A stretch of DNA of 64,000 bases from Catellatospora citrea (GTDB lineage: Bacteria > Actinomycetota > Actinomycetes > Mycobacteriales > Micromonosporaceae). The DNA is taken from NCBI RefSeq assembly GCF_003610235.1, contig NZ_RAPR01000001.1, positions 7,812,001 through 7,876,000 on the forward strand, in the 5' to 3' direction. This document shows positions 1 through 9,211 of this stretch, piece by piece. The notes under the pieces were generated by a model. The model was given only the letters and a program-made list of their open reading frames with translations, searched no databases and had not been told where the DNA came from. The position numbers were made by a program, and so were the translations under genes. Positions within the stretch are counted from its first letter, which is position 1, and the number at the start of each line of letters is the position of its first letter.

Positions 1-1272
1 CGCGCCACGGTGGTGCTGCGCTTCTACGAGGATCTGTCCGAAGCCGACACCGCTTCGGCGTTGGACTGCTCGGTCGGGGCGGTCAAGCGCTACACCCACG
101 ATGCCCTGGCCAGGCTGCGCGAATCCCTGCCGATGCTGGCCGAACACGCCGGACAGTACGCCGACGCCGGCGCGGCCGTCGCGAAGGCCAAGCGCCGCCG
201 GACCGGCCGGATCGCCGCCGCGGCGGCAGCGAGCCTGGTGCTGGTGGCGGCAGTGCTGGCGGTCCTCGTGCCGGGCCCGTCCGGATCGGGTCCCGTGCCG
301 CCGCTGAACACCCCGTCGCCGTCACCGTCGCCATATGTCCCGTCGGAACTGGCGCCGCTGCCCGTCGGTCTCTCCGATCGCAGTGCGCAGGCCCAGCCGC
401 TGCCGCGCGACCGGGCCATCGGCCGCGCGATGCTGCTGCTCGAGGTGCACGACGGCGGCGACGGCTACATCGTGGCAGTCGACGGCACGTGGTGGCAGAG
501 CCCGAGGGCGGACTCCGGCGCGTACACCCTGTCGCCGGACGGGCGCTGGCTGGCCCGCAAGGACAAGGACCGGGTCGTGGTGCGCGACCTGACCGGCACC
601 ACCGAGCACGCGCTGCCCGCGGCGACCGGGCTCATGTGGGCGCCCTCCGGCGGCTGGCTGTACGGGATGAACCAGCACGGTGCCGGGTGGTTGGTGTCGC
701 CGGGCACCTGGTCACCGCGAGAGGTCGCCGAGGACAGGGGGTCCGTCCTGGCGGTGACCGACGCGGGCGAGCTGCTGTGCACCGACGTCGGCACCGGCCG
801 GACCCGGTTGACGCTGCGGATCGTCTCGCCGGCGACCGGCGGGGTGCGGCACATCGCCGTCGACACGGCCGCACGGCTCGGCGTCGACGAGAGGTTGGCC
901 CAGGTGCCCATGGCCGACGTCGTGGGCGGGTTCGTGACCGAGATCGAGGCGGCGGCCGGCGGGATCGCCGCGGTCGAGTTCTTCCGCCACGAGCCACGGC
1001 AGGACTGGGTCAGGCAGGCCACGGGAATCATCGAGTTCTCCCTGGCCGACGGACGCGTGCTGCGGCGCGTCGACCTGATCGGCGAGGACCAGCGCCAGGG
1101 CGACGTGCTGTGCTACCGCGGCGGAGGCATGCTCTGGACCGATCGCCGCACGCTCCGGGGAGTACGGGCCGGAACCACGAAGCTGTACGCGATCATGCCG
1201 CTGTCGTACCCGCAATGGGTTTACGAATTCGCCGGGTGCGGGGCCATCGCCGTGCCCTCCCGACACCGGTGA
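1..1272 (+). CDS. ECF sigma region 4 fused to a membrane-anchored ectodomain (5' end missing)
   Basis: The reading frame is open from base 1, so the true start lies upstream. The first ~45 codons read like region 4 of SigE-type ECF sigma factors: an L-R-F-Y-E-D-L-S-E core, a helix-turn-helix around C-S-V-G-A-V-K-R and an A-L-A-R-L-R recognition end. Without any stop the frame continues through a basic stretch (KAKRRRTGR), a hydrophobic Ala/Val/Leu segment (about bases 211-273), a Pro/Ser linker and a ~310-residue outer domain with repeated short beta-like blocks (LSPDGRWLARKD, WAPSGGW), reminiscent of a beta-propeller. Sigma and sensor are normally separate proteins; here they are one chain, which would tether the sigma domain to the membrane. 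Fusion is seen directly; tethering and propeller fold are inferred. Confidence 0.75.
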   Translation, partial: RATVVLRFYEDLSEADTASALDCSVGAVKRYTHDALARLRESLPMLAEHAGQYADAGAAVAKAKRRRTGRIAAAAAASLVLVAAVLAVLVPGPSGSGPVPPLNTPSPSPSPYVPSELAPLPVGLSDRSAQAQPLPRDRAIGRAMLLLEVHDGGDGYIVAVDGTWWQSPRADSGAYTLSPDGRWLARKDKDRVVVRDLTGTTEHALPAATGLMWAPSGGWLYGMNQHGAGWLVSPGTWSPREVAEDRGSVLAVTDAGELLCTDVGTGRTRLTLRIVSPATGGVRHIAVDTAARLGVDERLAQVPMADVVGGFVTEIEAAAGGIAAVEFFRHEPRQDWVRQATGIIEFSLADGRVLRRVDLIGEDQRQGDVLCYRGGGMLWTDRRTLRGVRAGTTKLYAIMPLSYPQWVYEFAGCGAIAVPSRHR

Positions 1273-1362
1273 CCTCAGGCCGGGTCGCCCGCTCGGGGTG
1301 GCCCGGCCCTCGACGGGTGCGGCCCGCCGCGGTGCGGGCGGGTTGACGGGCTTGACGGACCG

Positions 1363-1396
1363 GCATATCGTTTTTCGAGATGCATATCGTTTTTCG
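1363..1396 (+). promoter_or_regulatory. Tandem 15-bp direct repeat, probable operator of the DUF2975-XRE pair
   Basis: GCATATCGTTTTTCG occurs twice (1363-1377 and 1382-1396), 19 bp apart, roughly two helical turns, in an AT-rich island inside GC-rich DNA. Each copy is an imperfect inverted repeat around TTTT. It ends just upstream of the first possible ATG at 1399. The likely ligand is the XRE regulator encoded at 2019; this is inference from position. Confidence 0.6.
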
Positions 1397-1416
1397 GTAT
1401 GGCCGGGGAGGCTGTC

Positions 1417-2019
1417 GTGGATGAAGGCAAGCGGCTCACCAAGTGGCTGCGGCGACTGCGGGGGACGGCGGAGTTCGTCTACATCGCGTCGCTGTGCGGC
1501 AGCGTGGCCATGCTCGTGGTCGCGTTCATCCCCAGGTCACCCGTCGTGCTGGCACTGCCCACCACGCTGCTGACCGGGCTCGACCGGATCGGCGGCGTCG
1601 CGACAGGCGTCGTGGTCTACCCCATGGGCGAGGTCGTCTTCGAGGTCACCGACCCGACGCTGGCACAGCGCATGCTCTACCTGGCCACGATCCTGCCCGG
1701 CCTGCTCCTGGTCGCCGACATCGCCCGCCGGCTCGCGAGACTGCTCAAATCCGCGCAGGACACCGACCCGTTCACCACGCAGACCGTCCGTGAGCTGACC
1801 CTGGTCGCGAAGATCACCGCCTTCGGCGGACTCGCCGTGTACGCCGTCGGCAACGTCGCCATGTGGCTGCTCGCCTCGACCATGCTCGACTCCGGAGCCC
1901 GGGTCGACCCGGTCCAGTCGCCGGTCGGCTGGCTCGCGGTCGGGTTCATCTTCGCCGCGTTCGCCCAGCTCATCGCGCGGGGCGTGGCCATGCGCACGGA
2001 ACTGGACACCGTCATCTGA
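1417..2019 (+). CDS. DUF2975 family membrane protein
   Basis: A 200-residue integral membrane protein with four hydrophobic segments (about residues 19-45, 85-110, 130-150 and 168-190). The loop motif D-P-F-T-T-Q-T-V-R-E-L between helices 2 and 3 is characteristic of DUF2975. I chose GTG 1417 over the in-frame ATG 1399 because GGGGAGG (1405-1411) sits 5 nt upstream of the GTG, whereas the ATG directly abuts the operator repeat and has no ribosome site. The stop overlaps the next start (TGATG), so it is translationally coupled to an XRE regulator, the usual DUF2975 partner. The family's biochemical role is unknown; a membrane sensor or modulator acting with its regulator is plausible. Confidence 0.85.
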   Translation: MDEGKRLTKWLRRLRGTAEFVYIASLCGSVAMLVVAFIPRSPVVLALPTTLLTGLDRIGGVATGVVVYPMGEVVFEVTDPTLAQRMLYLATILPGLLLVADIARRLARLLKSAQDTDPFTTQTVRELTLVAKITAFGGLAVYAVGNVAMWLLASTMLDSGARVDPVQSPVGWLAVGFIFAAFAQLIARGVAMRTELDTVI

Positions 2020-2243
2020 TGGGGGAGCCGACCGAACACCGGGTCACGGTGCACCTCGACGAACTGCTGACCGCACGCGGCATGACGCTGGTGGAGCTGT
2101 CGGCCCGGGTCGGGGTCACCGTGGCGAACCTGTCCGTGCTGAAGAACGGCCACGCCCGCGCGATCCGCTTCAGCACCCTGACCGCCCTCTGCGACGTGCT
2201 CGACTGCACCCCGGGCGAGCTGCTCGGCCTCGACGGCCCGTAA
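2019..2243 (+). CDS. Small XRE-family (YozG-like) transcriptional regulator
   Basis: A 74-residue protein made almost entirely of one Cro/C1-type helix-turn-helix: L-D-E-L-L-T-A-R-G-M-T, then L-S-A-R-V-G-V-T as helix 2, N-L-S-V-L-K-N-G as recognition region and T-L-T-A-L-C-D-V-L-D-C-T-P-G-E-L as the closing helices. The ATG at 2019 overlaps the stop of the DUF2975 gene. Small XRE proteins of this type commonly accompany DUF2975 and presumably bind the tandem repeat at 1363-1396, giving autoregulation. Confidence 0.88.
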   Translation: MGEPTEHRVTVHLDELLTARGMTLVELSARVGVTVANLSVLKNGHARAIRFSTLTALCDVLDCTPGELLGLDGP

Positions 2244-2323
2244 GCGCCGCGGTGACGGTGAGTGCGGGTGATCCGCGACAAATCGGATTGCGCCGCCGCC
2301 GCGGTCATGTGACCGTATGCCGC

Positions 2324-2953
2324 ATGCCCCAACCGATCTTGCACACCGAGCGCCTGCTGCTGGTCCCACTCGCGGACCGGCACCTCGAACTGGAGGTCCA
2401 GCTCGACTCCGACCCGGAGGTGCTTCGCTACATCTTCGGCCGGGGGCGGTCCAGGGACGAGGTGGTCGCCTCCCACGCGCAGCGGATGGCACTGGCCGCA
2501 AAGGTGGACGGCCTGGGCTTCTGGATGGCGTTCGGGTCTGCCGACGGCGCGCGTGGCTCGACGCCACCGGCAGGGGAGGACGAGGGTGAGTTCATCGGGC
2601 TCATGATGCTTCCGCCGGCGCACGGCCCCGACCAACCCGACGACCCGACCGTCGCCGAACTGGGTTACCGCCTCCTCCGGCGGCACTGGAGGAAGGGCCT
2701 GGCCAGCGAGGCATCCCGGGCCCTGCTGCGGCACGCCTTCGACGGCATCGGGCAGCGCCGGGTGATCGCCCAGACCATGGCCGTGAACGCCGGATCCCGA
2801 GGCGTGATGGAGGCCGTCGGCATGCGCTACGTGCGCACTTTCTTCCCGTCCTGGGACGACCCGCTGCCGGGAGCGGACCTGGGCGAGGTCGAGTACGAGA
2901 TGACCCGCGAGACGTGGGCGGCGCGTTCGGCAACTGCGCCTCGCGCCGACTGA
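2324..2953 (+). CDS. GNAT family N-acetyltransferase (RimJ/RimL type)
   Basis: A 209-residue protein beginning with the typical T-E-R-L-L-L-V-P-L opening of RimJ/RimL-like acetyltransferases, followed by A-E-L-G-Y-R-L-L-R-R-H-W-R-K-G-L-A-S-E-A (acetyl-CoA pyrophosphate loop region) and the closing V-M-E-A-V-G-M-R-Y-V-R segment. Acetyl transfer from acetyl-CoA to an amine is expected; the substrate cannot be read from sequence. ATG 2324 fits the family N-terminus; GTG 2309 is an alternative, and neither has a clear Shine-Dalgarno. It is convergent with the next gene, with 5 bp between stops. Confidence 0.85.
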   Translation: MPQPILHTERLLLVPLADRHLELEVQLDSDPEVLRYIFGRGRSRDEVVASHAQRMALAAKVDGLGFWMAFGSADGARGSTPPAGEDEGEFIGLMMLPPAHGPDQPDDPTVAELGYRLLRRHWRKGLASEASRALLRHAFDGIGQRRVIAQTMAVNAGSRGVMEAVGMRYVRTFFPSWDDPLPGADLGEVEYEMTRETWAARSATAPRAD

Positions 2954-2958
2954 GCGGG

Positions 2959-3864
2959 TCAGTGCGGGCCGACGCCCAGCTCGCCGAGCCGTGCGGTCAG
3001 GTCGTCGACCCACTGGGCAGGTGTACGGCCGTCCGGCAGCGCGACCCCGGCCGCACACCGCCACAGCGCGTCGCCGAGCACGCTGCGCACATGCCACGCC
3101 ATCACGCGTTCGAGGTCGAGCTCGCGGCCCGACTCGTGCTCGTAGTGCGTAGCGGTCGCCCGCAGCAGTCCGACGCCCGGGCCGAGGCCCGGTAGCAGCC
3201 GCAGGTCGTACTCGGGCTCGGCCCACCCGGCGGTCTCGAAGTCGACCACCAGCCGCAGCTCACCGCCGGACCAGACCTGGTTGTCGCCGTGCAGGTCGCT
3301 GTGATTGAGCACCGGCTGCCGCGGCGAAGCGAGGGCGGCGTCGATCCAGCCGTACCAGCGCGCGTCGACCGGCATCCAGCGGCCGAGCCGCTCCCGCAGG
3401 ACCGCGGTCGGCGCCGGGTGCTGCGGTCCGTCGTACGCGTCGAGCAGGCCTGGTACGCGTACGCCGTGCAGGGTCGCGAGGAACGCGGCGAGCTGTGCAC
3501 CGGTCCGGTCGACGTCCATGGTGTCGGCGACGGCGAACAGGGAGTCGCCGCCCTCCTTCCGGGTGACGAGCAGGACCGGGTCGGCGCTCGCCACGACGAC
3601 CTGCGGGATGCACGGCACCTGCCCGGCCAGCGCGGCCAGGATCTCCATCTCGTACACCACCCGTCGCGCGGCCGGCTCGGACCACGCGAACTTCACGACG
3701 TACGCGTCGCCCAGCGACGCGCTCGACGCCTGCCACAACGGCTCGTCCCGCCCGGCGACATCGCGCATCGCCAGCGGCAGGCCGGCGAGGTCGGGGGCCG
3801 CCCTACGCAACGCGTCACGCAACGTGGCCGACGAAGGGCCGGACAACCAGCGCATGGTCGCCAT
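2959..3864 (-). CDS. Aminoglycoside phosphotransferase (APH/choline kinase-like) family protein
   Basis: A 301-residue kinase-fold protein. The catalytic loop H-S-D-L-H-G-D-N-Q-V-W matches Brenner's motif (HxDxxxxN), and L-V-V-D-F-E-T-A-G-W-A-E-P-E-Y-D-L carries the metal-binding Asp. An N-lobe Lys candidate is in A-Y-V-V-K-F-A-W-S. Family members phosphorylate aminoglycosides, macrolides, amino sugars or cell metabolites. Nothing here fixes the substrate, so resistance should not be assumed. The start is one of two close Met codons (3864 or 3855). It is divergent from the SDR gene at 3979 across ~115 bp. Confidence 0.85.
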   Translation of the reverse strand: MATMRWLSGPSSATLRDALRRAAPDLAGLPLAMRDVAGRDEPLWQASSASLGDAYVVKFAWSEPAARRVVYEMEILAALAGQVPCIPQVVVASADPVLLVTRKEGGDSLFAVADTMDVDRTGAQLAAFLATLHGVRVPGLLDAYDGPQHPAPTAVLRERLGRWMPVDARWYGWIDAALASPRQPVLNHSDLHGDNQVWSGGELRLVVDFETAGWAEPEYDLRLLPGLGPGVGLLRATATHYEHESGRELDLERVMAWHVRSVLGDALWRCAAGVALPDGRTPAQWVDDLTARLGELGVGPH

Positions 3865-3978
3865 GAGACCACACCGACCACTCACCCATGGGCGCCACGG
3901 GCATCGCTGGACATTTGCCGATGATGCGTGGTCTGGATCCCGCCAGACGTACCCCGCCGCTTGCTCCAGGCTTGGTTC

Positions 3979-4722
3979 ATGAACAGAGTTCTTGACGGAA
4001 AAGTGGCACTGGTAACGGGTGGCAGTCGGGGCATCGGCGCGGCGGTCGCGTTGCGCCTCGCCGAGGACGGTGCCGACGTGGCGCTGACGTACCAGCAGAA
4101 TGCCGACCGGGCGGCCGAGGTGGTCGAGCAGATCAAGGCTGCGGGCCGCCGCGCGCTGGCCGTCCGCGCCGACAACGCCGACGCGGCCGCGCTGACTGCG
4201 GCGGTGGACCAGGTCGCCGCCGAATTCGGGCGGCTCGACATCCTCGTCAACAACGCCGGGATCTACCTCACCGGGCCGGTCGAGGACCTCGGACTGGCCG
4301 AGTTCGACCGCACCGTCGCCGTCAACGTTCGCGCGCCGTTCGTCGCGGCGAAGGCGGCCGTCGGCCACATGGTCGACGGCGGCCGGATCATCAACATCGG
4401 CAGCAACATGGCGCAGCGGGCGGCGTTCCCCGGCCACTGCCTGTATGCGATGAGCAAGACGGCCCTCGTCGGGCTCACCAAGGGGCTCGGCCGCGACCTG
4501 GGGCCACGCGGTATCACCGTGAACCTGGTCCACCCCGGTCCGACCGACACCGACGCGAATCCCGCCGACGGCCCGTACGCCGAAACGATCAGGGGTTTCA
4601 CCGCCCTCGGCCGCTACGGCGCACCCGCTGACATCGCGGCGGCGGTCGCCTTCCTCGCCCGCGAGGACAGCGGCTACGTCACCGGCGCGACGATCGACGC
4701 CGACGGCGGTTTCGCGATCTAG
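3979..4722 (+). CDS. Short-chain dehydrogenase/reductase (SDR, FabG-like)
   Basis: A 247-residue classical SDR. Cofactor motif T-G-G-S-R-G-I-G is near the N-terminus; N-N-A-G, the catalytic Ser in I-N-I-G-S-N and the Y-A-M-S-K active-site pair follow; D-A-D-G-G closes the chain, typical of FabG/3-oxoacyl-ACP-reductase-like enzymes. It should perform NAD(P)H-dependent oxidoreduction of a keto or hydroxy group; the substrate is unknown. I start at ATG 3979 (M-N-R-V-L-D-G-K-V-A-L) because residues upstream of it do not belong to the fold. No operon partner on this strand. Confidence 0.9.
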   Translation: MNRVLDGKVALVTGGSRGIGAAVALRLAEDGADVALTYQQNADRAAEVVEQIKAAGRRALAVRADNADAAALTAAVDQVAAEFGRLDILVNNAGIYLTGPVEDLGLAEFDRTVAVNVRAPFVAAKAAVGHMVDGGRIINIGSNMAQRAAFPGHCLYAMSKTALVGLTKGLGRDLGPRGITVNLVHPGPTDTDANPADGPYAETIRGFTALGRYGAPADIAAAVAFLAREDSGYVTGATIDADGGFAI

Positions 4723-4816
4723 CGCGGGGGCGACATTCGGGTCGTGGCCCATCCGGCCGAGGACTGAGCACGGTCGAGGCAGCATCCGGGTCCGGCATGG
4801 GATCGCCCGCCACGAC

Positions 4817-5275
4817 CTACCGGATCGACTGCTCCTTGCCGTGGTCCTCGGGCGGCCGCGGCCCGAAGATGGTCCGCTCCGACTCGGCGATCGGCACGTC
4901 GTTGATGCTGGCCTCACGGCGGCGCATCAGGCCGTGTTCGTCGAACTCCCACAGCTCGTTGCCGTAGCTGCGCCACCACTGCCCGGCGGCATCGTGGGAC
5001 TCGTACTGGAAGCGCACCGCGATCCGGTCGCCGTCGAACGTCCACAGGTTCTTGCGCAGCGCGTAGTCCAACTCGCGTGCCCACTTGCCGGTCAGGAACT
5101 CGATGATCGCCGGGCGTCCGGTGAGGAACATGTCCCGGTTGCGCCATACGGAGTCCTCGGTGTACGCCAGCGCGACACGTTCCGGGTCGCGGGTGTTCCA
5201 GGCGTCCTCGGCCGCCTGCACCTTCGTCAGCGCGCTGGCGCGGTCGAACGGCGGCAGCGGCGGCTTGTCTGCCAT
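4817..5275 (-). CDS. DUF1348 / NTF2-like superfamily protein
   Basis: A 152-residue protein of the SnoaL/NTF2-like fold. [36 protein letters not shown] and R-F-Q-Y-E-S-H-D are signature blocks of the DUF1348 group. The fold forms a small hydrophobic cone used for ligand binding or isomerase-type chemistry, but no function is established. ATG 5275 is supported by AGGAGG 6 nt upstream. It appears monocistronic. Confidence 0.85.
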   Translation of the reverse strand: MADKPPLPPFDRASALTKVQAAEDAWNTRDPERVALAYTEDSVWRNRDMFLTGRPAIIEFLTGKWARELDYALRKNLWTFDGDRIAVRFQYESHDAAGQWWRSYGNELWEFDEHGLMRRREASINDVPIAESERTIFGPRPPEDHGKEQSIR

Positions 5276-5427
5276 GGTGAGCCTCCTGAACGCGGCACGC
5301 GGCGAGTGCGGGTCCGTCGCCGCCAGCCGTCGTCGCTGCTCACGGCGCTCCCGAACCACTGTGGCACGGCAGACGGCCCGCCGGAGCCGTTCCGGCGTGA
5401 TCGACGCGTCACGACACTCACGGGCGG

Positions 5428-6516
5428 TCAGCGCGCAGCGGTTGCGATGGGAACCGTGGCGCGCAGCGCGGCGATCCCGGCCAGCAGCTCGTCGCGCCGA
5501 TCGAGCGGCATCATCCAGTCCGGCAGGTCGACCTGGTAGGTGGGCAGGTAGGCCCCGCCGTCGGCCAGCCGAACGCGGGCGCGCAGGTGCTGCTCGATCG
5601 CGTCCAGGTGGCCGGGCCCGTACGCCCACAGCCGCCCACTGGCGCAGGGCTGCTGCAGCCACAGCGGCAGGCGGAACACCGGATCGTGCACCTCGCTGCC
5701 GTCGCGACGGTTGCCGTGCAGGAACTCCGGCCGCCGCGCCGCCGTGTACGGGCAGTGCACGCAGGTCACCCGCCACACCTGCCGGTTGTCGTCGGGCGTG
5801 GGGCAGCCGGCTTCCGCCGGTCCGGCGCACCGGGGGCAGCGCACCAGGGTCGGCACGCGCCCCTCGCGGACCAGGGGCAGGATCGCGGGGGACCGTTCCG
5901 CCGGCTCCTCGACCAGCCCGAGCTCCTGCAGGTAGTCCCGCCACTGGCACGGCTTCGGCTCCGGCAGGATCCGCTTGCCGACCACCCAGGTCAGGTAGCC
6001 GGCGCGCAGGCGTACCCCCTCGTCGGCGTGCTCGCCCAGCTCCCGCAGCCCGTCGCGCAGCCGGTCGTCGGCCAGCACTCGCGCCAGCCGGGCGTAACGC
6101 TCGTCGCCGAGCCGGTGCGGCCGGGCCGCCACCAGCAGCACCAGGTCGGCCAGCACCGTCCGGATCCAGTCCGGCAGCTCGTCGACGCGCTGGTGGAAGG
6201 TCCGCAGCAGGCTCTTCTTCGTGGGCCAGGACTTGGCGTGCCAGGCCCACTCGTGCGGGAACCGCACCTCCCAGTCCAGGTAGAGCAGGCGGTAGCGCAC
6301 GGCACGCGGCAGTCGCGCCAGCCCCGGGCCGGACCCGATCCACAGGCCGTCGGGCAGCAGCCTGCGGCTCGCCTCCTCGTGCTCCTGCCGGGTGCCGGCG
6401 GCGGCACGGGTCACGCGGAGCCCGTCCAGCCGCAGGTGCGCGGCATCGCGCCGGGTGGGGTCCTCGCTGATCAGGTCCCAGGCCCAGCCGAACCGCTCAT
6501 CCCAGTCGTCGGCCAC
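5428..6516 (-). CDS. Hypothetical protein with a zinc-ribbon-like insert
   Basis: I do not recognise this ~362-residue protein. It is rich in Trp and Arg, soluble, without signal peptide. A CPRC...CVHC pair spaced ~28 residues apart ([10 protein letters not shown] and R-V-T-C-V-H-C-P-Y) looks like a treble-clef or zinc-ribbon metal site. The upstream half is largely helical with the block [13 protein letters not shown]. The start is uncertain: GTG 6516 opens the conserved-looking block [11 protein letters not shown]; the frame stays open to 6711, where it would overlap the divergent gene at 6677. Confidence 0.6.
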   Translation of the reverse strand: MADDWDERFGWAWDLISEDPTRRDAAHLRLDGLRVTRAAAGTRQEHEEASRRLLPDGLWIGSGPGLARLPRAVRYRLLYLDWEVRFPHEWAWHAKSWPTKKSLLRTFHQRVDELPDWIRTVLADLVLLVAARPHRLGDERYARLARVLADDRLRDGLRELGEHADEGVRLRAGYLTWVVGKRILPEPKPCQWRDYLQELGLVEEPAERSPAILPLVREGRVPTLVRCPRCAGPAEAGCPTPDDNRQVWRVTCVHCPYTAARRPEFLHGNRRDGSEVHDPVFRLPLWLQQPCASGRLWAYGPGHLDAIEQHLRARVRLADGGAYLPTYQVDLPDWMMPLDRRDELLAGIAALRATVPIATAAR

Positions 6517-6676
6517 CCGGGCACTCGACCATGGAATGCCCTGTCGGGCAAGGGACGGCCGGCCGGATCTGGATGCCTCCGCCGGGTGGTCCTTCTGTCG
6601 CACAGGCGATGGATGGTGCGCGGATCGGCCGCCGACCGCACACCATGTGCGTACACCTGACCGGCGGGAGTGCGGC

Positions 6677-9196
6677 ATGGATCTGGTCAACAGCAAGCGG
6701 GTGCTGCTCACCGCGAGCTACGTCACCGTCGAGCTGACCGAGCAGGAGCGCAGTCACGCCGCCCTTGTGCCTGGCCGCGCCCTGGACAAGCTGAGCTTCG
6801 TACGCCAGCTCAAGGCTTCGCCCGAGGACGTCGCGTGGCTGGAGGGCATGGCCGAGTCGCACGGCGAGGAGGCCGTGCGAGCCGGGATGGCGTCGCTGGC
6901 CCGCCTCCTGCGCGGCTTGGACGACGACGGCCGCCGGTTCGGCATCGCGCGCGAGGCGGCGACGGTGCCGGCCGCGGCGATCGAACGGTTCGCCGAGCAG
7001 CTGGTCGAGCGGCGCGGCGGCGGGTTCACCTCCCTGGTGGCGCGGGTGTTCGCGCGCAGGGTGAGCGCGTCGCCGGTCGGCACGCTGCACCTGGAGCGGC
7101 TGGAGATGTACCCGGCCGGCACCGAACAGGGTGAGCTGGTCTTCACCGTGCCGATGACGCCCATGGAGACGGTGACCATCTCCCACAAGGAGTGGTCGAC
7201 CTCCAGCGAGGAGTACGAGAACATCGTCTCGGACTACTTCGAGACGTACAGCGAGCGGGGCGTCGCCGAGAAGACCGACGCGTCGATGTCGGCGGAGAAC
7301 GAGCGGCGGCATTCGAGCGCGTTCGACTTCGGCGCCTCGTACACGGGTTCGGGCGCGGGCGTGTCGATGACCGTCGCCGTGGGGTTGAAGAACGCGACGG
7401 AGACCCGCGAGTCGGTCAAGCAGAGCGCGCAGCGTTCCCGGGAGATCACGGAGAAGGCGTCGGCGCGGGCGCGGCAGGAGCACAAGGTCTCGGTGAAGCT
7501 CGCGACCCGGCAGGGGGTCGAGGACAGTTCGCTGCGCACGCTGACGAACCCGTACGAGGACCGCGCGATCCGGGTCGACTACTTCCGCATGATGCGCAAG
7601 TGGCGCACCGACCTGTTCCGGTACGGGATGCGGTTGACGTTCGACCTCGCGGTGCCCAATCCCGGCGCGCGGCTGTGGGCGCAGTACCGCCGGCTGGCCG
7701 AGCTGGACCGCCGGATCGCCGAGCCGTTCGTCTTCAAGCTCGCGCCGTACGAGATCACCGACAAGACCTGGCGCAACCTCGAACGCACCCACCAGATAAC
7801 GCTCGACCCTCCGCCGAAGCCGGAGGAGCCGAAGACCGTCAAGGTGGACCTCGAAGCGGGCAAGGGCGCGATCATCGAGTTCGTGCCGCCGCCGGGTTAC
7901 CGGGTCCAGCCGACGGTCACCTGCGTCCTGAGCTACTGGGGCGGCTTCAACACCGAGCCGCTGCTCAACATCTCCGACGAGAACTGGCGCGCCAAGCTCA
8001 GGAAGCTCCCGAACGCCGGCAGCGGTTCCGGCGACGGCGTGTACGAGATCAGCCTGGACACCTTCGGCGGCGACGACCGCCGCACGCTCCAGCTGATCGC
8101 CGGCGCGGGCACCGAGCTCAAGGCCAGCTTCCGCTACACCGTGAAGCTCTCCCCGGAGCATTTCGAGGCGTGGCAGCACAAGTGCTGGACCGCGCTGCGG
8201 GAGGCGCAGGCCGTGGCGCACCGCGAGCAGGCGGCCCGCCTGCAGGAGGAGCGGGACCGGTTGTGGCGCCGGCTCGCCGGCTCCGACACGCTGTCGCTGC
8301 GCCGGCTGGAGCGCGAGGAACTCGTGCGGTGCACGCTGCTGTGGCTGCTCGGCGCGGACTTCGACGCGGCGCCCGACGACGTCGGCGAGGTGGTGCAGCG
8401 GCTGCTGCGCTTCGAGACCGACGACCTGGCCGACGACGGGCTGTTCGGCGTCGCGGGCGGCGCGGCGACGCGGCGGCTGAGCCAGTCTGAGTGGCTGACC
8501 GCGTCCGGCTTCGGCGACCTGGTGAAGTTCCTGCACCATGCCGTCGAGTGGGAGAACCTGCTCTACTTCCTGTACCCGTACTTCTGGGGCTCCGACGACC
8601 TCGGGCGCGAGAAGATGCTGTTCGACCACCCCGATCCGGCACACCGCGACTTCCTGCGGGCCGGATACGTCCGCGTGGTGATCCCGGTGCGGCCGGGTTT
8701 CGAGCACGACCTGATCCAGCTGCTCGACACCGGCGTGTTCGGGGGCGCCGGCAACTCACCGTACCTGACCCTCGGCGAGGAGGTCGCGGCCTTCGGGCGC
8801 ACCAACTACACCGGCATCCCGCCGGCCAATCCCGAGCTGCACGCGCGCCCGCTGCTGTACCCGCAGCAGCGCCAGACGTGGGACACGATGCAGCGGGTGG
8901 TGCGCGCCGTCGAGGCCTACCACGAGGCGAACGGTCGCTACCCGGCGCAGCTGTCGGAGCTGCCGATTCCCGGGCCGTTCACCGACGCCTGGGGCCGGGA
9001 GCTGGTGTACCGGCTGCCGGGTTCCGGCAACGACTACGACCTCGTCTCGTACGGCGCCGACGGCCAGGAGGGCGGCACGGGCCTGGACGCGGACATCTCC
9101 GCTGCGGCGGGCGCCTCGCTCGTGGCCAGCTGGTTCGACTACTCGCCGACGAGCGGGCTGGACATCAGCATCGACGTCAAGCCAGCGGCTGCCTGA
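6677..9196 (+). CDS. Large uncharacterised protein with a GspG pseudopilin-like C-terminal domain
   Basis: An 839-residue protein with no signal peptide or obvious membrane helix. Residues ~1-130 are helical. Residues ~160-330 have Ser/Thr/Glu-rich helices ([13 protein letters not shown]) that look elongated or coiled. A conserved-looking core follows: [18 protein letters not shown] beta-type region (~400-520) and a second helical region come next. The last ~100 residues read as the C-terminal domain of type II secretion protein [11 protein letters not shown], then [10 protein letters not shown], then the calcium-loop signature [16 protein letters not shown] (~residues 791-807). No secretion genes are nearby. 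ATG 6677 follows GGGAG by 6 nt. The next gene starts 15 bp after the stop, so the two are probably co-transcribed. Confidence 0.8.
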   Translation: MDLVNSKRVLLTASYVTVELTEQERSHAALVPGRALDKLSFVRQLKASPEDVAWLEGMAESHGEEAVRAGMASLARLLRGLDDDGRRFGIAREAATVPAAAIERFAEQLVERRGGGFTSLVARVFARRVSASPVGTLHLERLEMYPAGTEQGELVFTVPMTPMETVTISHKEWSTSSEEYENIVSDYFETYSERGVAEKTDASMSAENERRHSSAFDFGASYTGSGAGVSMTVAVGLKNATETRESVKQSAQRSREITEKASARARQEHKVSVKLATRQGVEDSSLRTLTNPYEDRAIRVDYFRMMRKWRTDLFRYGMRLTFDLAVPNPGARLWAQYRRLAELDRRIAEPFVFKLAPYEITDKTWRNLERTHQITLDPPPKPEEPKTVKVDLEAGKGAIIEFVPPPGYRVQPTVTCVLSYWGGFNTEPLLNISDENWRAKLRKLPNAGSGSGDGVYEISLDTFGGDDRRTLQLIAGAGTELKASFRYTVKLSPEHFEAWQHKCWTALREAQAVAHREQAARLQEERDRLWRRLAGSDTLSLRRLEREELVRCTLLWLLGADFDAAPDDVGEVVQRLLRFETDDLADDGLFGVAGGAATRRLSQSEWLTASGFGDLVKFLHHAVEWENLLYFLYPYFWGSDDLGREKMLFDHPDPAHRDFLRAGYVRVVIPVRPGFEHDLIQLLDTGVFGGAGNSPYLTLGEEVAAFGRTNYTGIPPANPELHARPLLYPQQRQTWDTMQRVVRAVEAYHEANGRYPAQLSELPIPGPFTDAWGRELVYRLPGSGNDYDLVSYGADGQEGGTGLDADISAAAGASLVASWFDYSPTSGLDISIDVKPAAA

Positions 9197-9211
9197 CGGC
9201 GTACGAGCAAG

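Noticed and set aside
2959..3864. Calling this gene an aminoglycoside resistance determinant
   Set aside because: The family is broad and the sequence only supports a phosphotransferase fold; no resistance-specific signature or mobile context.
2959..4917. A 652-codon minus frame that would fuse an unknown N-terminus to the phosphotransferase
   Set aside because: The N-terminal half is antisense to a clear SDR gene and has no protein-like sequence; the kinase starts at 3864.
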